64,000 nucleotides of DNA from JAPPLB01 sp965206655 (lineage in GTDB: Bacteria > Acidobacteriota > Terriglobia > Bryobacterales > UBA6623), in the NCBI GenBank assembly GCA_965206655.1, contig CBDBKC010000032.1:124001-188000 (forward strand). The letters run 5' to 3'. Made by a program: the position numbers and the translations under genes. The notes beneath the pieces were generated by a model that saw nothing but the letters and a program-made list of their open reading frames with translations, was not told the DNA's origin and ran no database searches. Below, piece after piece: positions 1 through 8,518 of this stretch. The stretch's first letter is position 1. Each line of letters opens with the position of its first letter.

Positions 1-201
1 GCCGTCCATCCCGGGCAGGCGGAGATCAGTGAGTGCAAGCGCGAAGGGCGGGGTTGCGTCGCCGGCCGACCTAAGCAACTCGATGGCCTGCTCGGCGGTT
101 GTGGCTTGCACAACGTCGTAGCCGGCGCTTTGGAGATGGATTTCCAGGACGCGCTGCATCTTCTCTTCGTCTTCTATAACGAGAATCGTTTTCTTTTTCA
201 C
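1..201 (-). CDS. Response regulator, receiver domain (cut by window edge)
   Basis: This is the first 67 codons of a response regulator; the rest lies left of the window. The start is GTG at 201, overlapping the stop of the upstream sensor kinase in a GTGA arrangement, so the two genes are translationally coupled. Visible receiver features are the acidic pocket 'VIEDEE' near residues 8-13 and the phosphoacceptor in 'LTDLRLPGMDG' near residue 60. The output domain is not visible. Pairing with an NtrB-like kinase suggests an NtrC-type regulator, but that is inference. Confidence 0.9.
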   Translation of the reverse strand, partial: MKKKTILVIEDEEKMQRVLEIHLQSAGYDVVQATTAEQAIELLRSAGDATPPFALALTDLRLPGMDG

Positions 202-1430
202 GATGGCTTGTCCATGGGTAACTCGATGCGAAAAGTGGAGCCTTTGCCTTGTTGGCTTGTGACAGAGATCTTCCCACCGTGGCTGTCGATCGATTTGGAT
301 ACGATCGCGAGTCCAAGTCCGACGCCGTGCGGCTTGGTGGTAAAGAACGGATTGAAGATGTTTTCTAACTGTTCATCAGGGATGCCCTCACCCGTGTCTG
401 TGACTTCGATGATGGCATTTTGGCCGTCGCGCCTGGTTCTGATATTAAGGACGCCGCCTTGCGGCATGGCGTCGTTGCCGTTGACGAGGAGGTTGACGAC
501 AGCGCTGCCGATCAGGGTGTCGTCGAAGGAAAAGTGGGGCAGGTCGGCAAGGTCCTGTTTGACTTGGTTCGATTGCGTACCGTCCCTGAGACTTTCAGTG
601 AACTGCCGAATACTCGCGCGGACAACCTCGTTGAGGTCGTGGTGGGCGGATTGGAGTTGGGTGGGCCGGGCGAAATCGAGAAAACGCGTGACGAGGGAGT
701 TGCTACGGTTGACCTCGCTTCGAATGTAGCGAGCCATCTCCTTGGCGACTTCGTTTTCCGGCTCCACGTTCTTCTCGAGTACCTCGGCGGACGCTGATAT
801 GACGCCAAGCGGGTTGCGAATCTCATGAGCGAGGCCGGCTGAGAGCTGACCAAGCGCGGCTAGTCTTTCAGAACGGCGCACTTCCGCCTGGGCCTCGATC
901 AGCTCACGATTGGCAGCGGCGAGGTGCTCGGTTTTGCGGCGGTTCTCTGTCGCGAGGCGATTAACGACGACGGCGATGAGGAAGAAGAAGGGAACTCTGA
1001 GGGCGAGTTCGCGTTTCCCTTCTGGGAGCAGATAGTACGTTTCGAAGTCCACGAAGAGCAAGAAGGACAAGTAAAGCGCCACTGCCAGGACGGTGATGAG
1101 CAAGACACCGCCGAGTTCAAACAAGGATGCGGCGGAGACGATCGGCAGAAAAAAGATGAGATAGTAACTGCTTTCGATGCCTCCTGTTTCGGCGACCAGC
1201 CAGTAGCAGAGGGCCATCTTGACTCCGACGACGAGCGCCGCGGTGCCGCGGTCAGTGCCGGCGGCGAGGCGGGTTTCGGCGATTTGCAGGACGCCGAGAG
1301 CAAGCAGGATGATCCATTCGTAGAAGGTGTGGGGTTCGCGGGTCAGTCCGACAGCGGCGAGAGCGCCGAGAAAGATCAGCCAGACGGCGTCAATGGTGCG
1401 GATGGTAGGCAATAGTGAGCAGTCTCGCAC
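198..1430 (-). CDS. Membrane sensor histidine kinase
   Basis: A 410-residue sensor kinase. About five to six hydrophobic segments fill residues 12-160 with no large extracytoplasmic domain, so the signal is probably sensed in or at the membrane. A short coiled linker (160-190) leads to the HisKA box 'GLAHEIRNPLG', with phospho-acceptor His at about residue 202. The HATPase domain follows: N box 'NLLVNGNDAM' (a Gly where Ala is usual), G1 'DTGEGIP', F box 'FNPFFTTK', G2 'GVGLGLAIV'. It autophosphorylates and should pass phosphate to the regulator encoded next, whose GTG start overlaps its stop. The ligand cannot be predicted. Confidence 0.93.
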   Translation of the reverse strand: MRDCSLLPTIRTIDAVWLIFLGALAAVGLTREPHTFYEWIILLALGVLQIAETRLAAGTDRGTAALVVGVKMALCYWLVAETGGIESSYYLIFFLPIVSAASLFELGGVLLITVLAVALYLSFLLFVDFETYYLLPEGKRELALRVPFFFLIAVVVNRLATENRRKTEHLAAANRELIEAQAEVRRSERLAALGQLSAGLAHEIRNPLGVISASAEVLEKNVEPENEVAKEMARYIRSEVNRSNSLVTRFLDFARPTQLQSAHHDLNEVVRASIRQFTESLRDGTQSNQVKQDLADLPHFSFDDTLIGSAVVNLLVNGNDAMPQGGVLNIRTRRDGQNAIIEVTDTGEGIPDEQLENIFNPFFTTKPHGVGLGLAIVSKSIDSHGGKISVTSQQGKGSTFRIELPMDKPS

Positions 1431-1554
1431 ATCGGCCCGTTACGCTGAACAAGAGCGCGGAGGCGCGGGGCGCGTATCATGTCGGTTAGATGGCGCGAAC
1501 GGTTGGCAGGTTCCTCCCTATGCCGACTTTGGTGGTGAACGGACAAAGTTGCTC

Positions 1555-3027
1555 ATGAAAGCGCGAGTACTTACGGTGTTTGTTTCTTTGCTTCTGGCCG
1601 TTGCGTCAGGGTGCGGGAACGGGTTGACCGTATCCGAGGTGCGGCCGGAGCTTGAGGAATGCGCTCCGAATCAGGGTCCGATGGATGCGCTGTGTACGAC
1701 GGTCGAGGTTTTTGAGAATCGGGCGGCGGCGGCGGGTCGAAGGATTGACTTGAATGTCGTGGTTTTCCCGGCATTCAACAGGAATCCGGAGCCCGATCCG
1801 TTGTTTGTGCTTGTCGGGGGACCGGGGGGAGCAGCAGCGAAGTCCTCCGAGCGGTTGATGAGAGTGTTTGAGCAGGTTCAGGAGGATCGGGATGTTGTCT
1901 TCGTCGATCAGCGCGGTACGGGGAAGTCAAACGGCCTGGAGTGTGATCTGGGCGAAGACACGTTAGAGGGCCTATCGCGTATTGAGTTTCCCGCGGAAAA
2001 ACTCAGGGAGTGCCTGGAAAGCTACAAAGCGGACCCGAGGTACTATACGACGCCGATTGCAATGGACGACCTGGACGAGGTTCGGGAGACACTCGGCTAC
2101 GAGAAGATCAATCTGTGGGGCGGCTCCTATGGAACACGTGCGGCGCTGGTCTACATGCGGAGGCACGGCGAAAGAGTGCGGAGCGTTGTGCTGGACGGGG
2201 TGGCGCCGCTGACGATGCGGCTGCCCGTGGCGCTTCCGAACGATGTGCAGCGTGCTTTGGATCTGATGCTACAGGCGTGCGAGGCGGACACTGTGTGTGA
2301 TGGACGTTTCCCCGACATCCGCGGACGCTTGACGGGTCTGCTCGAACGGCTGGAGAAGAGTCCGCCGCGAGTCAAGCTTCAACACCCGCGAACGGGCGCG
2401 GAAGCTGAAGTAACGGTGAGGCGAGAGGTGGTTGCCTCAGTGATGATGGGCGCGCTTTATTCGCCCGAGATCAGTGCTTTGCTGCCACTGTTGATCGAGC
2501 GCGCTGATCGTGGTGACTTCCAGGGTTTTTTGGGCATGGGCGGTTCGAACGAAGCGGCTCAGGAATTGATGAGCAGGGGGATGTTTTTCTCGGTGGTCTG
2601 CGCCGAGGATCTGCCGGCGGTCACGGCGCAGGAAGCGGAAGAGGAAGCCGTGGGGACCTTCATGGGTACAACCGTCTACAAAGTCTGGCGGGAAGCCTGC
2701 GAAATCTGGCCTCGCGGTGAGATCGCACCGGACTATCACGACCCCGTGGCGTCGGACGTGCCCGTGCTTATTTTTTCGGGAGAGTTCGATCCTGTCACTC
2801 CGCCGAGTTGGGGAGATGACGCCGCCAAAACGCTGCCGAACTCAAAGCACATCGTTGTACCGGGCATAGGTCACGGCGCGACCGGCATCGGCTGCGTGCC
2901 GAAGTTAATTGGGGAGTTCATAGAAAAGGGATCAGCGGACGAGATCGATGGCTCGTGTGTGGAGAAGCACAAGCGGCCTCCTTTCTTTCTCACGAATGCC
3001 GGCCCGGCGGCCGAGGTCGACGAATGA
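1555..3027 (+). CDS. Secreted alpha/beta hydrolase, TAP/S33 peptidase type (lipoprotein)
   Basis: A 490-residue protein starting at ATG 1555. This start is chosen because it gives a clean lipoprotein signal ending in 'AVASGC' (Cys about residue 20); the frame is open further upstream but has no signal there. The fold is that of tripeptidyl/prolyl aminopeptidases: oxyanion motif 'VGGPGG', 'VDQRGTGKS', nucleophile elbow 'GGSYG' (Ser about 191), and a TAP-like C-terminal part with 'GEFDPVTPP' (Asp) and 'GIGHG' (His). It probably releases N-terminal residues from peptides in the periplasm; substrate unknown. Its stop overlaps the start of the next ABC ATPase gene (ATGA), so it may be part of that export operon. 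Confidence 0.88.
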   Translation: MKARVLTVFVSLLLAVASGCGNGLTVSEVRPELEECAPNQGPMDALCTTVEVFENRAAAAGRRIDLNVVVFPAFNRNPEPDPLFVLVGGPGGAAAKSSERLMRVFEQVQEDRDVVFVDQRGTGKSNGLECDLGEDTLEGLSRIEFPAEKLRECLESYKADPRYYTTPIAMDDLDEVRETLGYEKINLWGGSYGTRAALVYMRRHGERVRSVVLDGVAPLTMRLPVALPNDVQRALDLMLQACEADTVCDGRFPDIRGRLTGLLERLEKSPPRVKLQHPRTGAEAEVTVRREVVASVMMGALYSPEISALLPLLIERADRGDFQGFLGMGGSNEAAQELMSRGMFFSVVCAEDLPAVTAQEAEEEAVGTFMGTTVYKVWREACEIWPRGEIAPDYHDPVASDVPVLIFSGEFDPVTPPSWGDDAAKTLPNSKHIVVPGIGHGATGIGCVPKLIGEFIEKGSADEIDGSCVEKHKRPPFFLTNAGPAAEVDE

Positions 3028-3755
3028 TCGAAGTAAGCGGTCTTCGCAAGAGCTTCGGCGACGTGGCGGCGGTTGCCGATGTTTCTTTTCGCGCGGAGAA
3101 CGGAGCAGTGACGGGGTTGCTGGGACCCAACGGCGCGGGTAAGACGACGACGCTGCGAATGATCTATGGGCTGATCGAGGCGGATGCTGGGGAGTTGCGC
3201 ATTGATGAAGTCGACGTACTACGCGACCCTTTGGCGGCACAGGCGCGAATTGGAGTTCTGCCGGATACGCATGGTTTATACCCGCGGCTGACGGCGCGGG
3301 AGCATGCGCGCTATGCCGGGCGGTTGCATGGGTTAGACGGAACGGATTTGGAAAACCGGATCAACGGGTTGATCGGAACTCTTGATATGGCTGCGATCGC
3401 CGACCGGCGGGTCAGCGGGTTTTCACATGGCGAACGCACGAAGGTTTCGTTGGCGCGGGCGCTTGTACACGGGCCGCAAAACGTTCTTTTGGACGAGCCG
3501 ACGAACGGGCTTGATGTGATGAGCACACGTGGCATGCGTAGCCTGATCCGGCGGCTGCGCGAGGAAGGAAAGTGCGTTCTGTTTTCGAGCCACATCATGC
3601 AGGAGGTGTCGGCGCTTTGCGACACGATTGTGATCTTGTCCGCGGGACGTGTGGCGGCGCAGGGGACGCCGGATGAACTGCGGTCCCAGACGGGTCATCA
3701 GAATTTGGAGGATGTCTTTGTGGCCTTGACGGGCATCGACGAGGTGCGCGCATGA
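3024..3755 (+). CDS. ABC transporter ATP-binding protein, NatA type
   Basis: A 243-residue ATPase. Start ATG 3024 overlaps the stop of the hydrolase gene (ATGA); in-frame codons upstream lie inside that gene. Motifs: Walker A 'GPNGAGKT', Q-loop region, a degenerate signature 'FSHGERTKVSLARAL' in place of LSGGQ, Walker B 'NVLLDEPTNGLD', and H-loop 'LFSSHIMQEV'. It pairs with the membrane protein encoded next, again with an ATGA overlap. Family members export sodium ions or drugs; here the linked secreted peptidase suggests a peptide or toxic-compound exporter, but the substrate is unknown. Confidence 0.92.
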   Translation: MIEVSGLRKSFGDVAAVADVSFRAENGAVTGLLGPNGAGKTTTLRMIYGLIEADAGELRIDEVDVLRDPLAAQARIGVLPDTHGLYPRLTAREHARYAGRLHGLDGTDLENRINGLIGTLDMAAIADRRVSGFSHGERTKVSLARALVHGPQNVLLDEPTNGLDVMSTRGMRSLIRRLREEGKCVLFSSHIMQEVSALCDTIVILSAGRVAAQGTPDELRSQTGHQNLEDVFVALTGIDEVRA

Positions 3756-4930
3756 GCCTTCGGAAGGCGATGTTGGTGGTGTTTCGCAAGGAGCTGGTGG
3801 ACGGCATCCGCGACCGCCGTTCCGTGATGTCGGCGCTTATCCCGCCGCTGATGTGGCCGTTGATGATCTGGCTGATGTTGAACTTCGCGGCCGAGAAGCG
3901 ACGCAAGGCTGACGAGATCAGGATCCCGATTGTCGGCGCCGACTATGCCGAGCCCTTTGTGGATTGGCTGAAACAGCAGCGGGGCGTGGAGGTTGTCGAG
4001 GGTCCGGAGGATCCTTACACGGCGGTGCGGGAGGGTGATGAGAAGTTCGTCGTGGTGATTCCGGAGGACTACAACAAACTCTTTGCACAGGCGAAACCGG
4101 TTGAAGTGGAACTGGTGCTGGATGGTTCGGATAACGACGCGACTCCGTTTGTGAGGCGGGCGCGGCGCTTGATTCAGGCGTACGGCCAGCAGATCGGCAT
4201 GTTGCGTCTGGTGGCGCGGGGAGTCAGTCCAGCGGTCGCCTCGCCGATCCGGATCGACGAGATCGAGGTTTCGAGCGCGCAGGAGCGTGCGGCGATGGTG
4301 ATGGCGTTTTTGCCGATGTTCCTGGTGTTGGCGGCGTTCGTGGGTGGGATGCAGATCGCAATCGATACGACGGCCGGAGAGCGCGAGAGGGGTTCTTTGG
4401 AGCCTTTGCTCGTGAACCCGGCGCCGCGGCTCGCCATCGTGGCGGGTAAGTGGTTGGCGTCGGTGGTGTTTGCGTGTGTGAGCGTGGGGCTGACGTTCTT
4501 TCTGTTGCTGCGGGCGCTGGAGCGAGTTCCGCTTGAGGCTTTGGGATTGCGTTTTGAACTAGGGGCCCCCGAGATTGGCGCGGCTCTCGCGGCTGTGCTG
4601 CCACTGGCATTGTTGGCGTCGGGAGTGCAAATCCTGGTAGCGAGCTTTGCGCGGTCGTACAAGGAAGCGCAGACGTATGTTTCATTTCTGATGTTCGTGC
4701 CGATGGCGCCGGCGTTTGCGGTGATGTTTTCGGGGATCGATCCGCAGCCGTGGATGGCGCCGATCCCGCTGTTGGGGCAGCATGTGCTTCTTACAGAGGC
4801 GTTGAAGGGTGAGCCGGCGTCGCCGGCAGCCTACCTGGCGGCCGGCGCATCGGTAGCCGTAGCGGCTTGGCTTTGCTTGCTGGTGACGACGCGTTTGTTC
4901 CGGCGCGAGAAGATTATTTTTGGGCATTAG
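3752..4930 (+). CDS. ABC transporter permease, NatB/ABC-2 type
   Basis: A 392-residue ABC-2 permease, partner of the preceding ATPase (ATGA overlap). One transmembrane segment lies near residues 28-47. A roughly 140-residue extracytoplasmic domain follows (about 55-190), then five to six membrane segments from about 195 onward. The family motif 'TTAGERERGSLEPLLVNPAPR' region is clear around 210-230. This large loop after the first helix is typical of NatB-like exporters. It converges on the TadG-like fragment with only a 13-bp gap. Confidence 0.9.
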   Translation: MSLRKAMLVVFRKELVDGIRDRRSVMSALIPPLMWPLMIWLMLNFAAEKRRKADEIRIPIVGADYAEPFVDWLKQQRGVEVVEGPEDPYTAVREGDEKFVVVIPEDYNKLFAQAKPVEVELVLDGSDNDATPFVRRARRLIQAYGQQIGMLRLVARGVSPAVASPIRIDEIEVSSAQERAAMVMAFLPMFLVLAAFVGGMQIAIDTTAGERERGSLEPLLVNPAPRLAIVAGKWLASVVFACVSVGLTFFLLLRALERVPLEALGLRFELGAPEIGAALAAVLPLALLASGVQILVASFARSYKEAQTYVSFLMFVPMAPAFAVMFSGIDPQPWMAPIPLLGQHVLLTEALKGEPASPAAYLAAGASVAVAAWLCLLVTTRLFRREKIIFGH

Positions 4931-4943
4931 TTAAGCCCGGACT

Positions 4944-5591
4944 CTACTCGACGAGCAACGCGGTGCGGAAGGGTGTCTCACCATCTGAATCGACTAGGAA
5001 GTTATTGCTTAACGTCGCGTTGCCGGTGACGTGGATCGTGTCGGCGATGATGCCGGTCCAGCCCCCCGTCGCGGTGCTTCCCGCGTAGTCCAAATGTCCC
5101 TTGCTGAAATAGAGGATGCCGTTGATCGTGGCAGTCAGGTTGCCGGCGATACGATGTCCCGGATTCAGCTTGGGAGAGTTGCGACCCTCGAAGAACAAGA
5201 TGCCCTTGTAAGGGCCGGTTGTCATCGGATTCAGAATCAAGTCGGCGCTGGCGGTGACGTCGATCTCATTCCAACTATGGGTTGAGGTCGGGTCGGACGT
5301 CGTCATGTTGTAGAACATGACGCCTTCACCCGGCCCGCCCGGCAGGCCGTTGGTGCCGACACTCCTCAGCCGTGTCGAGGAACTGATCTGCATGCCGCTA
5401 TCGAGAAAGTAAATGCCGGGGTAGTCCTCGCGATCCACGTCCGCGCATTCACCCATCATTGTTGGGATCAACCCACAAGCGTTTTTGTAACTACCTGTGA
5501 AATCAAGACTGCTAGAATGCCCCCCACACGGGCGACCGGCCTCCGCCGATAGAGAGCCGTAGCTGTTCGTGAAGTTTCGATCGAGTTTCTT
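4944..5591 (-). pseudogene. Orphan C-terminal piece of a TadG-like pilus assembly protein
   Basis: The reading frame from about 5590 to 4944 encodes the repetitive, Gly/Ser/Thr-rich C-terminal region found in TadG-type Flp-pilus proteins: 'PGIYFLDSGM', 'GVMFYNMT', 'GPYKGILFFEGRNSP', 'ATINGILYFSKGHLDYAGS', 'GIIADTIHVTGNATLS'. The N-terminal membrane helix and von Willebrand part expected of TadG are absent. No convincing start codon exists: the frame runs into the divergent MFS gene, and the only internal ATGs (near 5460) lack a ribosome site and signal. I read it as a 5'-truncated remnant. A tad operon lies about 50 kb away but has no tadG of its own. Confidence 0.6.
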
Positions 5592-6935
5592 TTGTCCAAC
5601 GACAACAGATCCGTGAGCAGACGCTCGCTCTCCCCTCTCGCCGGGGAGCAGCAACTCATCTGGGTCATCTGGCTGACCTATGGTGCATTCTACTTTTGCC
5701 GCACTAACATTTCGGCCGCCGTACCCGGGCTACAGGGGCCGGCCGGCGAGGGTGGCATGGGGTTCAACGGCGAGCAGGTCGGGCTGATCCTTGCTTCGCT
5801 GAAGATCACCTACGGTCTGGGGCAACTTTTGAACGGCCAACTGTCGGAGCGCGTGTCTCCGCGCTTGCTGCTGACGATCGGCATGTTTGGGTCGGCGGCG
5901 CTAAATGTTGTGTTCGGTCTCAGCAGCGGATTTTACTTTCTTCTTTTCGTATGGGCGATGAACGGCTATGGCCAGTCGCTCGGCTGGACGCCTTGTGTAC
6001 GGGTTGTAGGCAACTGGATCCCGCCCTACAGACGGGGAAACGCGATTGGACTGATCGGAACCGGCTATCAGTTGACCCTGGGTCTTACCTACGTCGTGGC
6101 GGGGCAGGCAGCGGATTACCTGGGCTGGCGCGGCGCTTTGTATGTCCCGTCATTGATTTTAGCCGTGGCCGGCGTTGTAATGTTGATCGGCCTCAGGGAG
6201 TCGCCGGGCGACCGGGACACCGGAGATAGCAGCGAGGGAGCCAAGCGCTCGTTAGATGCGCCCGGCGGCGCATTGACCCGCCCCGCCGCGTCATTTCGGG
6301 AGAACATCATCCTGACGCTCTCGAATCGTGCTTTGTGGCTGTTGGGCATCTCCCTGGGGCTGCTGAATGCCTGCCGCTACGGTTTTCTGGATTGGGGGCT
6401 GACTCATCTCACCGAAGTGCAGGAATCGGGGGTCGGTACCGCGGGTCTGAAGTACTTTGTTTTGCCGATGGGCGCGATTGCCGGCTCCTATCTTGCCGGT
6501 TGGGCGACGGATCGCTTCTTCGGAAGCCGCCGAGGACCGGTGATTTGCATGTTGCTGTTTCTGCTGGGAGCGCTTACGATTGCCTACGAGTCGGTGGCGC
6601 AAACGAGTGTTGCCGCAACGGTCTTGTTGCTGGGCGTGATCGGATTCTGCATTTACGGTCCGCAGGTGCTACTGGTAGGAACGGCCCCTGCTGACCTGGC
6701 GAAGCGGGGTACCTCAGCCGCCGCGGCGGGGTTCGTCAATTTTCTGGGCTACATGGGCGCCGCGGCCGGCGATGTGGTCACGGGGCACTACAAGATGCCC
6801 GAGCACGGTGGGTGGCAGGTGGCCATCTATATCTGGGCGGGATGGGCGTTTGCGGCCGCGGTTTTCGCCGCGCTGCTCTGGAACGCGGCCGCTGATGAGA
6901 GCGAAGGCCAGGCTGATATGACGTCTCGAAAGTAG
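5592..6935 (+). CDS. MFS transporter, organophosphate:phosphate antiporter (OPA) family
   Basis: A 447-residue carrier with twelve predicted membrane helices in two halves separated by a charged loop (about 205-235). 'TYGAFYFCRTNISAAVP' and 'GYGQSLGWTPCVRVVGNWIP' match the GlpT/UhpT/UhpC group (the latter is the 'GPCWP..' cytoplasmic motif region). Family members exchange organophosphates for phosphate; some are sensors. The start is uncertain: TTG 5592 gives the longest frame and GTG 5613 is an alternative. Neither has a strong ribosome site. The gene stands alone and the substrate is not predictable. Confidence 0.85.
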   Translation: MSNDNRSVSRRSLSPLAGEQQLIWVIWLTYGAFYFCRTNISAAVPGLQGPAGEGGMGFNGEQVGLILASLKITYGLGQLLNGQLSERVSPRLLLTIGMFGSAALNVVFGLSSGFYFLLFVWAMNGYGQSLGWTPCVRVVGNWIPPYRRGNAIGLIGTGYQLTLGLTYVVAGQAADYLGWRGALYVPSLILAVAGVVMLIGLRESPGDRDTGDSSEGAKRSLDAPGGALTRPAASFRENIILTLSNRALWLLGISLGLLNACRYGFLDWGLTHLTEVQESGVGTAGLKYFVLPMGAIAGSYLAGWATDRFFGSRRGPVICMLLFLLGALTIAYESVAQTSVAATVLLLGVIGFCIYGPQVLLVGTAPADLAKRGTSAAAAGFVNFLGYMGAAAGDVVTGHYKMPEHGGWQVAIYIWAGWAFAAAVFAALLWNAAADESEGQADMTSRK

Positions 6936-7080
6936 CTTTGTGTGCAAGACCGAGGGCCGGGTCCTAACCAGATGTGAGTAGTCCACGCAAGCAGGTGAAA
7001 GCCATGCCCGGTTGCTAAGCTAGGAACACGCACCACCTGACTTAGCTCAGATGGCCCGCGAACGGGCGGGCACGCCCTTC

Positions 7081-7100
7081 TGTTAACCATTTTCGGTTAA
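7081..7100. promoter_or_regulatory. Candidate operator palindrome TTAACC-N6-GGTTAA
   Basis: A perfect 6-bp inverted repeat with a 6-bp spacer lies just left of the IS4 element. Before the IS inserted it would have been about 45 bp upstream of the GTTAA words preceding the XRE-type gene. It may be a binding site of that regulator. Inference only. Confidence 0.35.
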
Positions 7101-7110
7101 GATACTTTAC

Positions 7111-8430
7111 CACTACTGTCCGGTTAGAAGTCGAATAGAATCAGCTGGTTGGGGTGATCGAGTAAGTTTTCATGGGAGTCTGATGGCTGCAAGGCCTGTA
7201 AAATGGGCGTTTTCTCAAATAGGGTAACGCTGAGAATCTGTAGGATTTGGTAGAGACTCGCCTCCAGGCCCAACCTCTTCCGCACGATCGCCACCAGCAC
7301 GTACACCGAGACGGCGATCCAAATCTGGGTCTTCACGGCGTTCTCGCTGGCGCCGTAGAACTTCTTGATCCGCAAGTGCTGCTTGACCCACTTGAAGAAC
7401 AGCTCCACCTGCCAGCGCGAACGGTAGATCTCGGCGATGGTCAGTGCCGGGAGCGCGAAGTTGTTGGTCAGGAACTTCAGCCGCTTGTTCGTCGCGGCGT
7501 CGACGTAGCTGACGCGCCTCAACGGGTCCGGATAGACTTTGGCCGATTCGATGGCAGTCAGTATGACGGTCTGATCCGAGCGCACGCCCGTAGATTTGTC
7601 GACGGGATGCGAGTAGCGCCGTTGGAGCAAGATGTTCTTCTTGGTTCGCACGACGAAGAACGACGAGCAGAGGGTGAACACGAAGAGGCGTTCGAAATCC
7701 ACGTAGGCCCGATCCATAACGTAGAAGGCGCCGGGCTCGGGTAGGAACTCGTCGAGGATGTTGACGTCGTGCGTTTTGCCGTCGGTAATGCGGATAAACG
7801 TGGGGATGTTACCGTGCAGGTCCAACAGCGTGTGCATCTTCACGGCGGCCTTGCGCCGGCGGAACTTGGCCCACGGGAACAGCGAGAGGCACAGGTCGAT
7901 GGTGGTCGAGTCCAGAGCGTAGAGACTTTGATTGAGATCCACGCCGATCGGATCGCGGGCATACAAGGGCCGCGCGATGCGAATCAAGGCCTGAGCGAAA
8001 TCGGCATAGATCCGCCAGTCGCGCGACTCGTTAGCGTCGGCCAGTGTCGAGCGCGCGACGTTGCCGCGGAATCCCATGTGGTAGAGCTTGCCGCCAAGCG
8101 AACGCAGGCACGCTTCGATATCGCGGAGGCTTTCGCGGTAGGTCAACTGGGCGAAGGACATCGAGAGGAACTGATCCCAGCAGGAGAAGCTGCGCGAGCC
8201 CCGGTCGCCATCGTAGCGGGCCACACAGCGCCGGAACTCGCGATCCGGAAGAAAGCTGATCAACTGCGCGAATACGGTGCGGCCCAGATTCATGAGCCAT
8301 TGTCGGCTCAGGACGGATGACGCTCAAACGGCGCACCGCCGCTCAAATCGCGGCAAGAAAAAACAACACCTAACCCACTTTTCTACAACCAGTTGCAGGC
8401 CGCCCACCGCTTATCAGCCGGACAGTAGTG
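7111..8430. mobile_element. Intact IS4-family insertion sequence with 9-bp target duplication
   Basis: The element is 1,320 bp. Its ends are perfect 13-bp inverted repeats, CACTACTGTCCGG at 7111-7123 and the complement at 8418-8430. It is flanked by the direct repeat ATACTTTAC (7102-7110 and 8431-8439), a 9-bp target-site duplication that shows a simple transposition event. It carries one transposase gene on the minus strand. It sits in the non-coding region upstream of the XRE-type regulator gene and separates it from a TTAACC-N6-GGTTAA palindrome at 7083-7100. Confidence 0.95.
7124..8293 (-). CDS. IS4-family DDE transposase
   Basis: A 389-residue transposase filling the IS element. The DDE residues sit in 'YALDSTTIDL' (first Asp), 'YVMDRAYVDFERLF' (second Asp) and the Y-(2)-R-(3)-E-(6)-K block 'YRSRWQVELFFKWVKQHLRIKKFYG', which is diagnostic of IS4. 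The frame is intact from ATG 8293 to TAA 7124, immediately inside the left inverted repeat. It catalyses cut-and-paste transposition of the element. Confidence 0.95.
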   Translation of the reverse strand: MNLGRTVFAQLISFLPDREFRRCVARYDGDRGSRSFSCWDQFLSMSFAQLTYRESLRDIEACLRSLGGKLYHMGFRGNVARSTLADANESRDWRIYADFAQALIRIARPLYARDPIGVDLNQSLYALDSTTIDLCLSLFPWAKFRRRKAAVKMHTLLDLHGNIPTFIRITDGKTHDVNILDEFLPEPGAFYVMDRAYVDFERLFVFTLCSSFFVVRTKKNILLQRRYSHPVDKSTGVRSDQTVILTAIESAKVYPDPLRRVSYVDAATNKRLKFLTNNFALPALTIAEIYRSRWQVELFFKWVKQHLRIKKFYGASENAVKTQIWIAVSVYVLVAIVRKRLGLEASLYQILQILSVTLFEKTPILQALQPSDSHENLLDHPNQLILFDF

Positions 8431-8474
8431 ATACTTTACTTGTCAATGGCGAGTGCGTCATGGATTTGCAATCC

Positions 8475-8511
8475 AGTTAATCGTAATTAGTTAATCTCTT
8501 TGTTAAGGAGG
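8475..8511 (+). promoter_or_regulatory. AT-rich leader with three GTTAA words and a strong ribosome site
   Basis: The words AGTTAA (8475-8480), AGTTAA (8489-8494) and TGTTAA (8501-8506) lie directly before the XRE-type gene, and the AAGGAGG ribosome site (8505-8511) follows the last one. The repeated word is unusual in GC-rich DNA and recurs at the next promoter, so it is a candidate autoregulatory operator. The ribosome site fixes the GTG start at 8519 (7-nt spacing). Confidence 0.4.
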
Positions 8512-8518
8512 ACTACCT

